DNA of 64,000 nt from positions 6,510,001 through 6,574,000 of the forward strand of contig NZ_JACCBA010000001.1 in NCBI RefSeq assembly GCF_013409365.1, in the 5' to 3' direction. The notes below the pieces were generated by a model. The model ran no database searches. It was not told the origin of the DNA and was given only the letters and a program-made list of their open reading frames with translations. Position numbers and translations under genes: made by a program. Shown here piece by piece: positions 28,076 through 35,014 of this stretch. The DNA comes from Actinomadura luteofluorescens. GTDB lineage: Bacteria; Actinomycetota; Actinomycetes; Streptosporangiales; Streptosporangiaceae. How positions within the stretch are numbered: position 1 is the first letter of the stretch; each line of letters starts with the position of its first letter.

Positions 28076-28123
28076 GTCGGACGTTCGTGGCCTCACCACG
28101 TCCTCGGGCCCTACCGTGCCGAG
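28076..28123 (-). promoter_or_regulatory. Shared upstream element, copy A
   Basis: This element matches copy B (28822-28869) at 47 of 48 positions and lies 108 bp upstream of the membrane-protein start at 27968. It holds the inverted repeat CGTGG-N5-CCACG and, on the minus strand, CTCGGCACGGTAGG. It is probably a promoter with an operator. Confidence 0.55.
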
Positions 28124-28180
28124 AGCGCCCCTCCCGGCAACGGCTGCGATTCCCGAAGAGGACCGTCGACCGGCGACGAA

Positions 28181-28211
28181 AACGGGGGCCTGGCAGTGCC
28201 AGGCCCCCGTT
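28181..28211 (-). terminator. Intrinsic terminator of the 28249-28764 gene
   Basis: AACGGGGGCCTGGCA (28181-28195) pairs perfectly with TGCCAGGCCCCCGTT (28197-28211). On the minus strand the stem is followed by a short TTTT. A near copy of this hairpin lies after the paralogous gene at 31109. Confidence 0.75.
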
Positions 28212-28248
28212 GGGCGAGGACCGGCCGGTGCCGGGCCCCGCGAGCTGA

Positions 28249-28764
28249 TCAGTCGCGGGCGCGGACGGCGCCGACGACGACACCCGCGCCCACGGCGCAG
28301 GTGCTGATGATGAGGTTCCCGAGGCTGCCGGCGAGGGTCTCCCCGCCGATGGGCCCGGGCAGAGTGATGACGGCGACGCCGGAGGCGGCCAGGGCGACGC
28401 ACGCGACGGCGGCGGCGACCCCGGCGATGACGGTGCCCAGGGCGATGCGGAAGACGTTCTTCCGCATGCGGGCGCTGTCGATGCCGACGAAGGCGCTGCA
28501 GTACGCGCCCCCGGCACCGGCGATGACGCCGATGCAGGCGCCGAGGACGGCCTTGTAGACGAGGAAGGCGGGGTTGCCGGCCTCGAAGGGGTCGATCCCG
28601 TAGCTGTGGTGGAGGTCGGCGAGGAGGACGGCGTAGTCCATCCCCTCGATGAAGCCCCCGACCAGGGCGCCGGCGAGGGCGCCCATGACGAGCGAGATCA
28701 GCCGCCGCCTGTTCGCCGAGATCGACCGGCCCGCGTTCTTCGCGATGAGCCGAAGCTTTTCCAT
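28249..28764 (-). CDS. Small membrane protein, paralogue of 31109-31645
   Basis: A 171-residue protein of unknown function with four likely membrane helices (SLVMGALAGALVGGFIEGM, ACIGVIAGAGGAYCSAFVG, VIAGVAAAVACVALAASGV, AGSLGNLIISTCAVGAG). A basic N-terminal helix (EKLRLIAKNAGRSISANRRR) and the motif MDYAVLLADLHHSYGID after helix 1 are shared with the paralogue (LDYAAFIADLHHRHEID). ATG 28764 follows AGGGGTG. Promoter element B and a strong terminator make this a single-gene unit. Confidence 0.75.
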   Translation of the reverse strand: MEKLRLIAKNAGRSISANRRRLISLVMGALAGALVGGFIEGMDYAVLLADLHHSYGIDPFEAGNPAFLVYKAVLGACIGVIAGAGGAYCSAFVGIDSARMRKNVFRIALGTVIAGVAAAVACVALAASGVAVITLPGPIGGETLAGSLGNLIISTCAVGAGVVVGAVRARD

Positions 28765-28821
28765 GTTGACACCCCTGTTTGGGTCGGGGTGCGCGTGCCT
28801 GGCACGCACACCGGGTTGGTT

Positions 28822-28869
28822 GTCGGACGTTCGTGGCCTCACCACGTCCTCGGGGCCTACCGTGCCGAG
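28822..28869 (-). promoter_or_regulatory. Shared upstream element, copy B
   Basis: This copy is 58 bp upstream of the start at 28764 and differs from copy A at one position. Between it and the gene is a second inverted repeat, GCGTGCC-T-GGCACGC, also partly kept in the C locus. Confidence 0.6.
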
Positions 28870-29029
28870 CGCGGCCGTCCTCGCAACGTCCGGCGCACGG
28901 ACGAGCGCCGCGCACGAGCCCGAGAGACCTTGGTCAACGGGCCTCGGGGCTTGACTCCGGGTCCACTCCCCGGACTGTCCGCAGGGATGTAGCTCAGCTC
29001 TTCACCGCCCATCCGATGGGAGACAAACC

Positions 29030-29842
29030 ATGGCCCCGAACTTCACCCCCGCCGACATGCGTCACCTTCTCAACGACCAGCGTCGCCGGGCGGCCGAGGC
29101 GGAACAGCAGCAGTGGGTGCAGGCCGGCGTCGTCAAGCCGGCGGACGTCCATCGCCTGACCAGGCTCATCACCCTCCTCGCGAACGGGTGGTTGAGCTTC
29201 GAGAAGGAGCGCCAGGCGCGGCGCCTCATCAGCCAGATCCGAGAGAGGCTGCACGAGATCGCTCGCATCTGCGAGGAGGGTGACCCGATCCTGGGCCTCG
29301 GCTCTCGCTGGGTCGGCCTCCTCGGATACGACCGGCCGCGCAAGGGCCGGCCCGGCTTCCGGGAGCTGATGGGGCCGAACTGCCGCACCGGCCTCGCGCT
29401 CGCGCGGGAGACGAAGTCCCTGTTGGCGGCCAAGTGCCCCGACATGGTGGAGGACACTCCGCAGGGCGAGGCGGAGGCCGTCGGCGTCCAGCCGGCGGAC
29501 CTCGGCATGCTGGTGGCGCTCATGTTGCTCCTCCAGAAGGCCACCGCCTCGCCGGACTCCGCTCGCGAGCAGGAGATCCAGCGCCTCGTATCCAGGATCT
29601 GGACGAGGCTGCAAGCAATCGCCGCGAACGAAGGCGACGACTCCGAGTTCCAGGACGTCGTCGATCGGTGGCGGAAGTTCTACCAGCTGGACCAGCCGCT
29701 CGACGAGCGGATCGGCATCCGGATTCTGGTGGAGACGGAGGGCGACTTCGCAGTCGCACTCGCCCAGGCCACGCACCTCATCCTGGGCCTCAAGCGCCCC
29801 GACGGGGCGCACGGCGCCCTCCTGGAGAACCTCTTCGGGTAG
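29030..29842 (+). CDS. Helical protein with an internal duplication
   Basis: A 270-residue soluble protein of unknown function. Two halves align: VVKPADVHRLTRLITLLANG with ERQARRLISQIRERLHEIA, and GVQPADLGMLVALMLLLQKA with EQEIQRLVSRIWTRLQAIA. Each is followed by an acidic EEGD/EGDD and an aromatic helical segment (FRELMGPNCRTGLALARE; FYQLDQPLDERIGIRILVE). The shared order suggests a duplicated helical domain of about 130 residues. ATG 29030 follows GGGAGA. A strong hairpin follows the stop. No catalytic motif is seen. Confidence 0.7.
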   Translation: MAPNFTPADMRHLLNDQRRRAAEAEQQQWVQAGVVKPADVHRLTRLITLLANGWLSFEKERQARRLISQIRERLHEIARICEEGDPILGLGSRWVGLLGYDRPRKGRPGFRELMGPNCRTGLALARETKSLLAAKCPDMVEDTPQGEAEAVGVQPADLGMLVALMLLLQKATASPDSAREQEIQRLVSRIWTRLQAIAANEGDDSEFQDVVDRWRKFYQLDQPLDERIGIRILVETEGDFAVALAQATHLILGLKRPDGAHGALLENLFG

Positions 29843-29854
29843 ACGCCGCGCACC

Positions 29855-29890
29855 TGGAGCGCGGCACGGGACCCCCCGTGCCGCGCTCCA
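29855..29890 (+). terminator. Strong hairpin terminator
   Basis: TGGAGCGCGGCACGGG (29855-29870) and CCCGTGCCGCGCTCCA (29875-29890) form a perfect 16-bp stem with a 4-base loop, 13 bases after the stop codon. There is no T run. Confidence 0.75.
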
Positions 29891-29935
29891 CCCTCGTCCG
29901 CGACCGCCGCCCGGCAGGGGAAGGGGCGATCGCGG

Positions 29936-30096
29936 TCACGCGCCAGGCCGCCATGCCTGCCTCGAACTCGGCGGCGCCGAGCGGGTGGCTGAAAGAAGTC
30001 GGGCGCGTGCAGCGCGGCGGCCTCGTCGAACCGTCGGCTGTCGAAGCATTCCCGCATCCGCCGCACCAAGGTGCCGGCGTCCTCGCCCGTGGTCAT
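29936..30096 (-). pseudogene. Truncated SnoaL-like pseudogene
   Basis: The first 35 codons (MTTGEDAGTLVRRMRECFDS, then RRFDEAAALHAPDFF) closely match the intact SnoaL-like protein at 40231-40611 (MTTREDASTLVRRMQECFNT). A one-base insertion after DFF shifts the frame; the following sequence (SHPLGA...FEAG.AAWR in the next frame) is still recognisable. Similarity ends near 29936. The copy is therefore broken and truncated. Confidence 0.75.
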
Positions 30097-30157
30097 CGGC
30101 GCGATTCCTCAGCCCCAATCCCAACGCGGCCCGTCCGGCCGCTGCCCGCCGTCGACA

Positions 30158-30183
30158 AAAGCGTAACGCATAGGTTACGCTTT
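30158..30183. promoter_or_regulatory. ArsR-type operator
   Basis: AAAGCGTAAC (30158-30167) and GTTACGCTTT (30174-30183) form a perfect 10-bp inverted repeat with a 6-base spacer, five bases before the GTG of the ArsR-family gene. This is a probable autoregulatory site. Confidence 0.75.
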
Positions 30184-30187
30184 CGTC

Positions 30188-30550
30188 GTGGACGACGTGG
30201 TGAGGGCGATCGCGGACCCCGTGCGCCGGGAGATCCTGGTCATGCTGCGCGGCGGCCGGCTCACGGCGGGGCAGATCGCCGGACGCTTCGAGATCAGCAG
30301 GCCGGCGGTGAGCCGCCACCTGCGCGTGCTCCGGGAGAGCGGGCTGGTGCGCGACGAACTCGTCGGCCGGGAACGGCTCTACGAGATCGACCCGGCGGAG
30401 CTGACCCACCTCGCCGCGTGGCTCGCTCAGTTCGTCCAGCCGCGCGGCTGGGAGCACCGCTTCGACGCGCTGGAGACGGAGGTCCACCGGACCCGCCGCG
30501 AACGCCGCGCCACCGGCACCCCCGATGAGAAGAAGGAGAACACCGCATGA
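30188..30550 (+). CDS. ArsR-family transcriptional regulator
   Basis: A 120-residue winged-helix repressor. MDDVVRAIADPVRREILVML leads into the helix-turn-helix with RFEISRPAVSRHLRVLRESG, then the wing LVRDELVGRERLYEID. There are no Cys metal sites in the usual places, so it belongs to the non-metal ArsR group that accompanies AHSA1 proteins. GTG 30188 is chosen because the operator ends five bases upstream. The stop overlaps the next start by ATGA, so the two genes are coupled. Confidence 0.9.
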   Translation: MDDVVRAIADPVRREILVMLRGGRLTAGQIAGRFEISRPAVSRHLRVLRESGLVRDELVGRERLYEIDPAELTHLAAWLAQFVQPRGWEHRFDALETEVHRTRRERRATGTPDEKKENTA

Positions 30551-31056
30551 ACCCTCGACCCACCGGCAGGCTGGTTCGCGCCGCCACTGGAAGTGATCTC
30601 GTCCTGACCCGTTCGTTCCGGGCCTCCGTCGAGGACGTGTGGGCCAGCGTCACCGAGCCCGAGCGCACGGCCCGCTGGTTCGGCCCGTGGAAGGGCGACG
30701 CCGCCCCGGGCCGGACGATCCAGGTGCAGATGTCGTTCGAAGACGAGGCGCCGTGGTTCGACATGCACATCGACGCGTGCGAGCCCCCGCATCGTCTGGC
30801 CATTTCGGCGACGGACGAGCACGGTACCTGGCGCATCGAGCTGCTGCTGTCCGAGGCAGACGGTTCGACCCGGCTGGAGTTCGTGGAGCATCTCGACACC
30901 GAGGAGCAGATCGGCGAGAACGGTCCGGGCTGGGAGTACTACCTGGACAGGCTCGTGGCCGCGCGCGACGGCTCCCCGGAGCCGGACTTCGACGCCTACT
31001 ATCCCGCCATGAAGCCGTACTTCATCGACCAGATCGGGCAGGACCCGGCCGGCTGA
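30547..31056 (+). CDS. AHSA1/SRPBCC-domain protein
   Basis: A 169-residue protein with the Bet v 1-like fold of the AHSA1 family. Key sequence is LTRSFRASVEDVWASVTEPE, TARWFGPWKGDA, LAISATDEHGTWRIELLLSE and GWEYYLDRLVAARDG. Members usually occur in two-gene operons with an ArsR regulator, as here, and may bind small hydrophobic ligands; the exact role is unknown. Translation is coupled to the regulator gene. The convergent membrane-protein gene ends 52 bp downstream. Confidence 0.88.
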   Translation: MNPRPTGRLVRAATGSDLVLTRSFRASVEDVWASVTEPERTARWFGPWKGDAAPGRTIQVQMSFEDEAPWFDMHIDACEPPHRLAISATDEHGTWRIELLLSEADGSTRLEFVEHLDTEEQIGENGPGWEYYLDRLVAARDGSPEPDFDAYYPAMKPYFIDQIGQDPAG

Positions 31057-31072
31057 ACGGAGTTGAGACGGT

Positions 31073-31101
31073 ACGGGGGCCTGGCAGCGCCAGACCCCCG
31101 T
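31073..31101 (-). terminator. Terminator of the 31109-31645 gene
   Basis: ACGGGGGCCTGGC (31073-31085) pairs with GCCAGACCCCCGT (31089-31101) with one mismatch. It closely resembles the terminator at 28181-28211, so the whole gene unit was duplicated. It also lies after the convergent AHSA1 gene. Confidence 0.65.
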
Positions 31102-31108
31102 GGGTGCG

Positions 31109-31645
31109 TCAGTCGTCGGTGCGGGTGGTACCGACGGCGAGCCCCGCGGCGTAGCCGCAGAGGCCGATGAGGAAGTCGCCGGGCGTGACGGCGCCCTGAG
31201 GGCCGATCGGACCGCGGACGGCGATGCCGACGGCGGCCAGGACGACGAACGCGACGCAGGCGAGGACCCCGGCGATGACGGCGCCACCGGCGAGGCGGAC
31301 GAAGAGCTTCCGCACGCGGGGGTCTTCGAGGACGCGGAGGACGACGCCGACGGCGCAGGCGGCTCCGATGGCGCCGCAGGCGGCACCGATGACGGCTCCC
31401 TCGACGACGTGGTCGCGAAGGAAGTCGAGGTAGTTGAACGCGAAGGCGTCGATCTCGTGGCGGTGGTGGAGGTCGGCGATGAAGGCGGCGTAGTCCAAGC
31501 CCGCGACGAGGCCGCCGACGGCCGCGCCGGTGAGGACGCCCACAGCGACCGAGATCAGCCACGCCCTGCTCGCCATGATCAGCGAGCGCGCTTTCGTCGA
31601 GATCCGCCGAATCCTCTCCGGCGAGACCGGCTGGAACCTGTCCAT
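31109..31645 (-). CDS. Small membrane protein, paralogue of 28249-28764
   Basis: A 178-residue membrane protein of unknown function with four predicted helices (LISVAVGVLTGAAVGGLVAG, GAVIGAACGAIGAACAVGVV, AGGAVIAGVLACVAFVVLAA, FLIGLCGYAAGLAVG). It shares with its paralogue the basic N-terminal helix, the LDYAAFIADLHH motif and the order of helices. ATG 31645 follows AAAGGAAA. The upstream element C and the downstream terminator are also shared. Confidence 0.75.
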   Translation of the reverse strand: MDRFQPVSPERIRRISTKARSLIMASRAWLISVAVGVLTGAAVGGLVAGLDYAAFIADLHHRHEIDAFAFNYLDFLRDHVVEGAVIGAACGAIGAACAVGVVLRVLEDPRVRKLFVRLAGGAVIAGVLACVAFVVLAAVGIAVRGPIGPQGAVTPGDFLIGLCGYAAGLAVGTTRTDD

Positions 31646-31703
31646 GTCGGATTTCCTTTTTGGGTCGTGGTGCGCGTGCCTGACACGTGCACCGGGGTTG
31701 TTT

Positions 31704-31750
31704 GTCGAGCGGGCGTGGTTCACCACGGCCCTGGCTCCTACCGTGCCGAG
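31704..31750 (-). promoter_or_regulatory. Shared upstream element, copy C
   Basis: This copy is 59 bp upstream of the start at 31645, the same distance as copy B. It is more diverged but keeps the minus-strand CTCGGCACGGTAGG and an extended inverted repeat, CGTGGT-TC-ACCACG. Confidence 0.5.
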
Positions 31751-31829
31751 TACGGCCTTCCCGGCAAACGACTGGGCGCGCAGTCCGCGGGGCGTCAACC
31801 GGTGGGCCCCACTCATGCTTGGGGCAGAC

Positions 31830-32035
31830 ATGTCCAGCCAGCCTCCTGACCCCGACCCGGCGACGGCTCCCCGGCGCGACCGGGGGTTGCGGGCCGACGC
31901 GCGCCGCAATCGCGAGCGGGTGCTGCGGACCGCCCGGCGGCTCGCGACGGAGGGGCTGACGGCCGAGGCGGAGGCCCTCGCCGCCACCGAGTTCGACCTG
32001 CGCACCGCCGCCCCGCTGAGTGGCAGGCCGCGTCG
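31830..32035 (+). pseudogene. TetR-family pseudogene with internal deletions
   Basis: The first 45 codons (MSSQPPDPDPATAPRRDRGL, then RADARRNRERVLRTA) are nearly identical to the intact TetR gene at 40726-41334. Three internal deletions then remove the recognition helices, the central helices and most of the C-terminus. The remnant joins ATEGL to EAEALAAT to EFDLRTAAP to the stop-codon flank CGCTGAGtGGCAGGCCGCGTC. It cannot bind DNA as TetR. Confidence 0.8.
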
Positions 32036-32078
32036 AACCTCCGGAGGGTCGCGGGTGCGTGCCTTGTTCACCCGCAAG

Positions 32079-32507
32079 TCATGGTCGGATGCGAGACCAG
32101 ATCCACTTGCCGCCGGCCGGGTCGCCAGTGACGCCGCACTTGGTCGAGAGCGCCTGGACGATGTGGAGGCCCCACCCGCCGTTGTCGTCGAACGCCTCCT
32201 CGGAAAGGTCGAGGTCTTCGAGGGTGAGTTCCTTCGCCGGCTTGGCCTGCGGGAGGACGTGGTCGGAGTCCCAGACAGCGATGACGATGCCGTCCGCGTC
32301 CCGGCTGAGCTGGAGACGGATCTCCCTGTGCGGCGTCTGGCGCGCCGCGTTGGTGACGAGTTCCGAGACGACGAGAAGCGCATTGTCGAGAATGTGAGAA
32401 TAGTTCCAGTTGCGGATTCGCGCGTCCACAAGGGTGCGCGCCAGCCCCACTGCGGACGGTGTCCCCATAAGAGGCATAAGTAGATCCCCGCTCGCCGTCA
32501 TCGCCAT
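32079..32507 (-). CDS. ATP-binding anti-sigma-factor-like protein
   Basis: A 142-residue GHKL ATPase-fold protein. The N-box is LLVVSELVTNAARQT, the G1 box VWDSDHVLPQ (with D in place of DxGxG) and the G2 box NGGWGLHIVQALSTKCG. It resembles the RsbW-like proteins that often sit beside XRE/DUF397 modules in actinomycetes, here divergent from one. ATG 32507 or 32501 may be the start; GGGGA is correctly spaced for 32501. Its partner sigma or anti-sigma-antagonist protein is not identified. Confidence 0.82.
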   Translation of the reverse strand: MAMTASGDLLMPLMGTPSAVGLARTLVDARIRNWNYSHILDNALLVVSELVTNAARQTPHREIRLQLSRDADGIVIAVWDSDHVLPQAKPAKELTLEDLDLSEEAFDDNGGWGLHIVQALSTKCGVTGDPAGGKWIWSRIRP

Positions 32508-32609
32508 CGTCCCCGCCCTTGTCCGAGATTTCGATTTCCTATGACAAGGATCACCGTGAGGTTCTATGTTTTTCCTGTAAGCGCCGAAGTTGGATACAGG
32601 GAGGGTGGC

Positions 32610-33425
32610 ATGCCCATCGTTCGTGAGCCTCTCGACCCTAAGATCTCAATGTGGTATTTCTTGGCCTTCTACCTGCGGTTTTGGCGGGAGAAGATGGGTC
32701 TATCGCTGACTCAGTGCGGGGAGATCATGGGAGTGACGCGGGGCACTGTATCCAACTTCGAAGCGGGGCGGCGACGCCTACAAGACGATCACGCTCGCGC
32801 CCTTGACAGGCACTTCGGAACCGGCCTTTTATTTCAACTCTTGCTCTGGTTTGCCCGAATGGCGCATGATCCCAACTGGGGTAAGCAGCTCGTCAAGTAT
32901 GAGCAGGAAGCGGCGCTGATCAAGACCTATCACGGTCAGGTGATCCCGCTCGCGCTCCAGACCGACGAGTACACCTGGGCTTACGTCCAGACCAGTACGC
33001 GTAAGGACTTCGAGGCCGCGATGGAGCGGAGGGTCGCTCGGAAGCGGTCCTTCTTCGGTAGAGGTGACGACGTCGAGATGTGGGCGACGCTTGATGAGAG
33101 CGTCCTGGCGCGGGAGGTAGGCGGACCAAGGGTCATGAAGGCCCAGTTGGAACACCTGCTCGCCACGAGCGATCTGCCGCAGTTCAGCATCCGCATCGTT
33201 CCGTTCAAATCAGGCGCGCACATTGGTGTCGACGGGTCGTTGCAGGTCCTCAGCCTGGAGAGCCGCGACATCGCGTATTCGGGTGCCCAGAACGGGGGGC
33301 GCTTGATCGAAGCACCTGGCGAGGTCCGCGAACTGTCGGTTATGTTCGATCGCATCGGCGCGAAGGCGCTCTCGGAGGAGGGCTCTCGCGAGATCATCAA
33401 GCGGTATTTGGAGAGCTACGAATGA
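32610..33425 (+). CDS. XRE-family regulator with DUF5753 domain
   Basis: A 271-residue actinomycete regulator. The helix-turn-helix is at about residues 18-72 (LRFWREKMGLSLTQCGEIMG, VTRGTVSNFEAGRRRL). The C-terminal DUF5753 domain begins near 85 (EQEAALIKTYHGQVIPLALQ, ERRVARKRSFFGR, LDESVLAREVGGPRVMKAQL, EVRELSVMFDRIGAKALSEE). ATG 32610 is chosen for the GGGAGGGTGG site just before it. These proteins normally act with a small DUF397 protein, which follows here with an ATGA overlap. The divergent ATP-binding gene shares the promoter region. Confidence 0.92.
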   Translation: MPIVREPLDPKISMWYFLAFYLRFWREKMGLSLTQCGEIMGVTRGTVSNFEAGRRRLQDDHARALDRHFGTGLLFQLLLWFARMAHDPNWGKQLVKYEQEAALIKTYHGQVIPLALQTDEYTWAYVQTSTRKDFEAAMERRVARKRSFFGRGDDVEMWATLDESVLAREVGGPRVMKAQLEHLLATSDLPQFSIRIVPFKSGAHIGVDGSLQVLSLESRDIAYSGAQNGGRLIEAPGEVRELSVMFDRIGAKALSEEGSREIIKRYLESYE

Positions 33426-33616
33426 TCATTCAATGGCGCAAGAGCATCCACAGCGGCGGAGCGAACGACGAGCACTGCGTTGAGGTGGGGCGACTTGCGC
33501 CAGGGGTTGGGGTCGGGTTGCGGGACAGCAAGGACCCTGACGGGGGGTACCTGACCCTCTCCGGTGTCCAGTTCGCCTGCTTGATCCAGCAGCTCAAGCA
33601 GGACTCGACCCGCTGA
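33422..33616 (+). CDS. DUF397-domain protein, first copy
   Basis: A 64-residue DUF397 protein: QWRKSIHSGGANDEHCVEVG, then VGLRDSKDPDGGYLTLSGVQ and a C-terminal amphipathic helix. This family is the usual partner of XRE/DUF5753 regulators in Streptomyces and relatives and may modulate them by direct contact. The start overlaps the xre stop by ATGA. Confidence 0.92.
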   Translation: MIIQWRKSIHSGGANDEHCVEVGRLAPGVGVGLRDSKDPDGGYLTLSGVQFACLIQQLKQDSTR

Positions 33617-33699
33617 CCGTCCTCCCCTTCTGGCTCGTTCGCACACCCTGGCCCGTGCCCCTCTCGCGAGATCATCAAGCGGCGCTTGGAGAGTTACCG

Positions 33700-33888
33700 A
33701 TGAGCATCCAGTGGCGTAAGAGCACCCACAGTGGTGGAGCAGATGATCAGCACTGCGTTCAGTTGGGGCGGCTTGCGGCAGGGGTTGGGGTGCGGGACAG
33801 CAAGGACCCTGATGGGGTCCACCTCACCCTCTCCGGTGTCCAGTTCGACAACCTGATCGCGCAACTCAAGCAGGACACGGCTGGCTGA
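33700..33888 (+). CDS. DUF397-domain protein, second copy
   Basis: A 62-residue DUF397 protein (QWRKSTHSGGADDQHCVQLG, then VRDSKDPDGVHLTLSGVQF). It is a tandem duplicate of the preceding gene. ATG 33700 overlaps the stop of the xre-tail remnant just as the first copy overlaps the real xre stop. It lacks two residues in the central loop compared with the first copy. Confidence 0.9.
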   Translation: MSIQWRKSTHSGGADDQHCVQLGRLAAGVGVRDSKDPDGVHLTLSGVQFDNLIAQLKQDTAG

Positions 33889-33984
33889 CCGTTCCCTGGT
33901 TCTCAACGCATTGGGCGGGTGTAATGCCCGCTGCCTGGGACGGCGCCGCTGCCCGGCTCTCCCCGCTCAAGCGGCGTCGAGAGG

Positions 33985-34950
33985 TCAGGCGCGGAGCAGG
34001 TCGGTCGAAACGGTCCACAGACGCTTGGCGGTGGCGGGGTCGAGCGCCCATTCCTTGACACCGTGCGGGTGCTGTGCGAGGTCGGCGTCGTCCGGGACGG
34101 TATAAGCCTCCTGCGCATCGTCGAGGTAGTGGCCTCCGGAGTGGGCGAATTCAGGGGCGACGGCCGCGACGATGCTGGTGGCGGCCCCCTGCTCGACCGT
34201 TTTGTACGTGAAGACCCCGGCGGCCTCGGCCGCGTCGAGCGACTCCTTCTGCTCCCGTGTGAAGTTCCGCTGTAGTCCCGTCGCGACACCGCCGGGGTTC
34301 ACCGCGTTGGCGACGATGCCGTCGGCCGCCCACCGGCGGGTCGCCTCGACGGCGAAGAGGGAGTTCGCCGTCTTCGACTGGGCGTACGCGATCTGCGGGT
34401 CGTAGTCGCGACGCTCGAAGTGGAGATCGTCGAAGTCGATGCCGCTCCGCATGTGCGCCGTCGAACTGACCGAGACGATCCGTGCTCCGTCCCGGTCGGA
34501 CGCTCCCAGGGCCAGAGCGTCGTGAAGGCGGGTGGCCAGGGCGAAGTGGCCGAGATGGTTGGTCGCGAACTGCAGCTCCCATCCCTCACGGGTTCGTTCG
34601 AGGCCACCGGTGACCACACCCGCATTGTTGATCAGTAGGTGGAGCGGGCCGCTCCACGCGTCGGCGAACCGGGTGACGGAGGCTCGGTCGGCGAGGTCGA
34701 GCTGGGCGACTCGGGGCCGGATTCCTCCGGTCGACCTCTCGATCGTCTCGGCGACGGCGTCACCCGCGGTCGTGTTCCGGACGGCGATCGTCACTTCCGC
34801 CCCGGCGGCGGTCAGCGCCCGAGCCGTCTCGACCCCGAGGCCGGAGGAGGCTCCCGTCACGATCGCGCGGACACCGGTGAGGTCGACGTCCTGCAACACC
34901 TCGGCCGCGGTGCTGGAGGCGGTGAAGGGCGTGGAGATGAGTCGATCCAT
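33985..34950 (-). CDS. Short-chain dehydrogenase/reductase
   Basis: A 321-residue NAD(P)-dependent oxidoreductase. The cofactor motif is AIVTGASSGLGVETARAL (TGxxxGxG), followed by LDLADRASV, LLINNAGVV and the catalytic Ser in VSSTAHM with YxxxK in YAQSKTANSLFA. Downstream NPGGVATGLQR is conserved in the group related to retinol dehydrogenases. The substrate is unknown. ATG 34950 is chosen; sequence further upstream runs into the divergent tetR gene. Expression is probably controlled by the divergent TetR protein through the operator between them. Confidence 0.93.
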   Translation of the reverse strand: MDRLISTPFTASSTAAEVLQDVDLTGVRAIVTGASSGLGVETARALTAAGAEVTIAVRNTTAGDAVAETIERSTGGIRPRVAQLDLADRASVTRFADAWSGPLHLLINNAGVVTGGLERTREGWELQFATNHLGHFALATRLHDALALGASDRDGARIVSVSSTAHMRSGIDFDDLHFERRDYDPQIAYAQSKTANSLFAVEATRRWAADGIVANAVNPGGVATGLQRNFTREQKESLDAAEAAGVFTYKTVEQGAATSIVAAVAPEFAHSGGHYLDDAQEAYTVPDDADLAQHPHGVKEWALDPATAKRLWTVSTDLLRA

Positions 34951-34957
34951 GAGGCCG

Positions 34958-34987
34958 ACTATACGCACTAGACTCAATTTGTATAGT
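34958..34987. promoter_or_regulatory. TetR operator between sdr and tetR
   Basis: ACTATAC (34958-34964) and GTATAGT (34981-34987) form a perfect inverted repeat with a 16-base A/T-rich spacer in the 64-bp divergent gap. TATAGT/TATAC sequences could also serve as -10 boxes in each direction. Confidence 0.65.
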
Positions 34988-35014
34988 TCGTCATCCGCCT
35001 CGTAGGGTGGCTCC

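Larger units (their letters stand above)
33383..33895 (+). repeat. Tandem duplication of xre tail plus DUF397 gene
   Basis: The segment starting CTCTCGCGAGATCATCAAGC at 33383 recurs at 33661, an offset of 278 bp. Each copy holds the last codons of the XRE gene followed by a DUF397 gene. In the second copy the xre tail (SREIIKRRLESYR and stop) is only a remnant. Confidence 0.85.
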
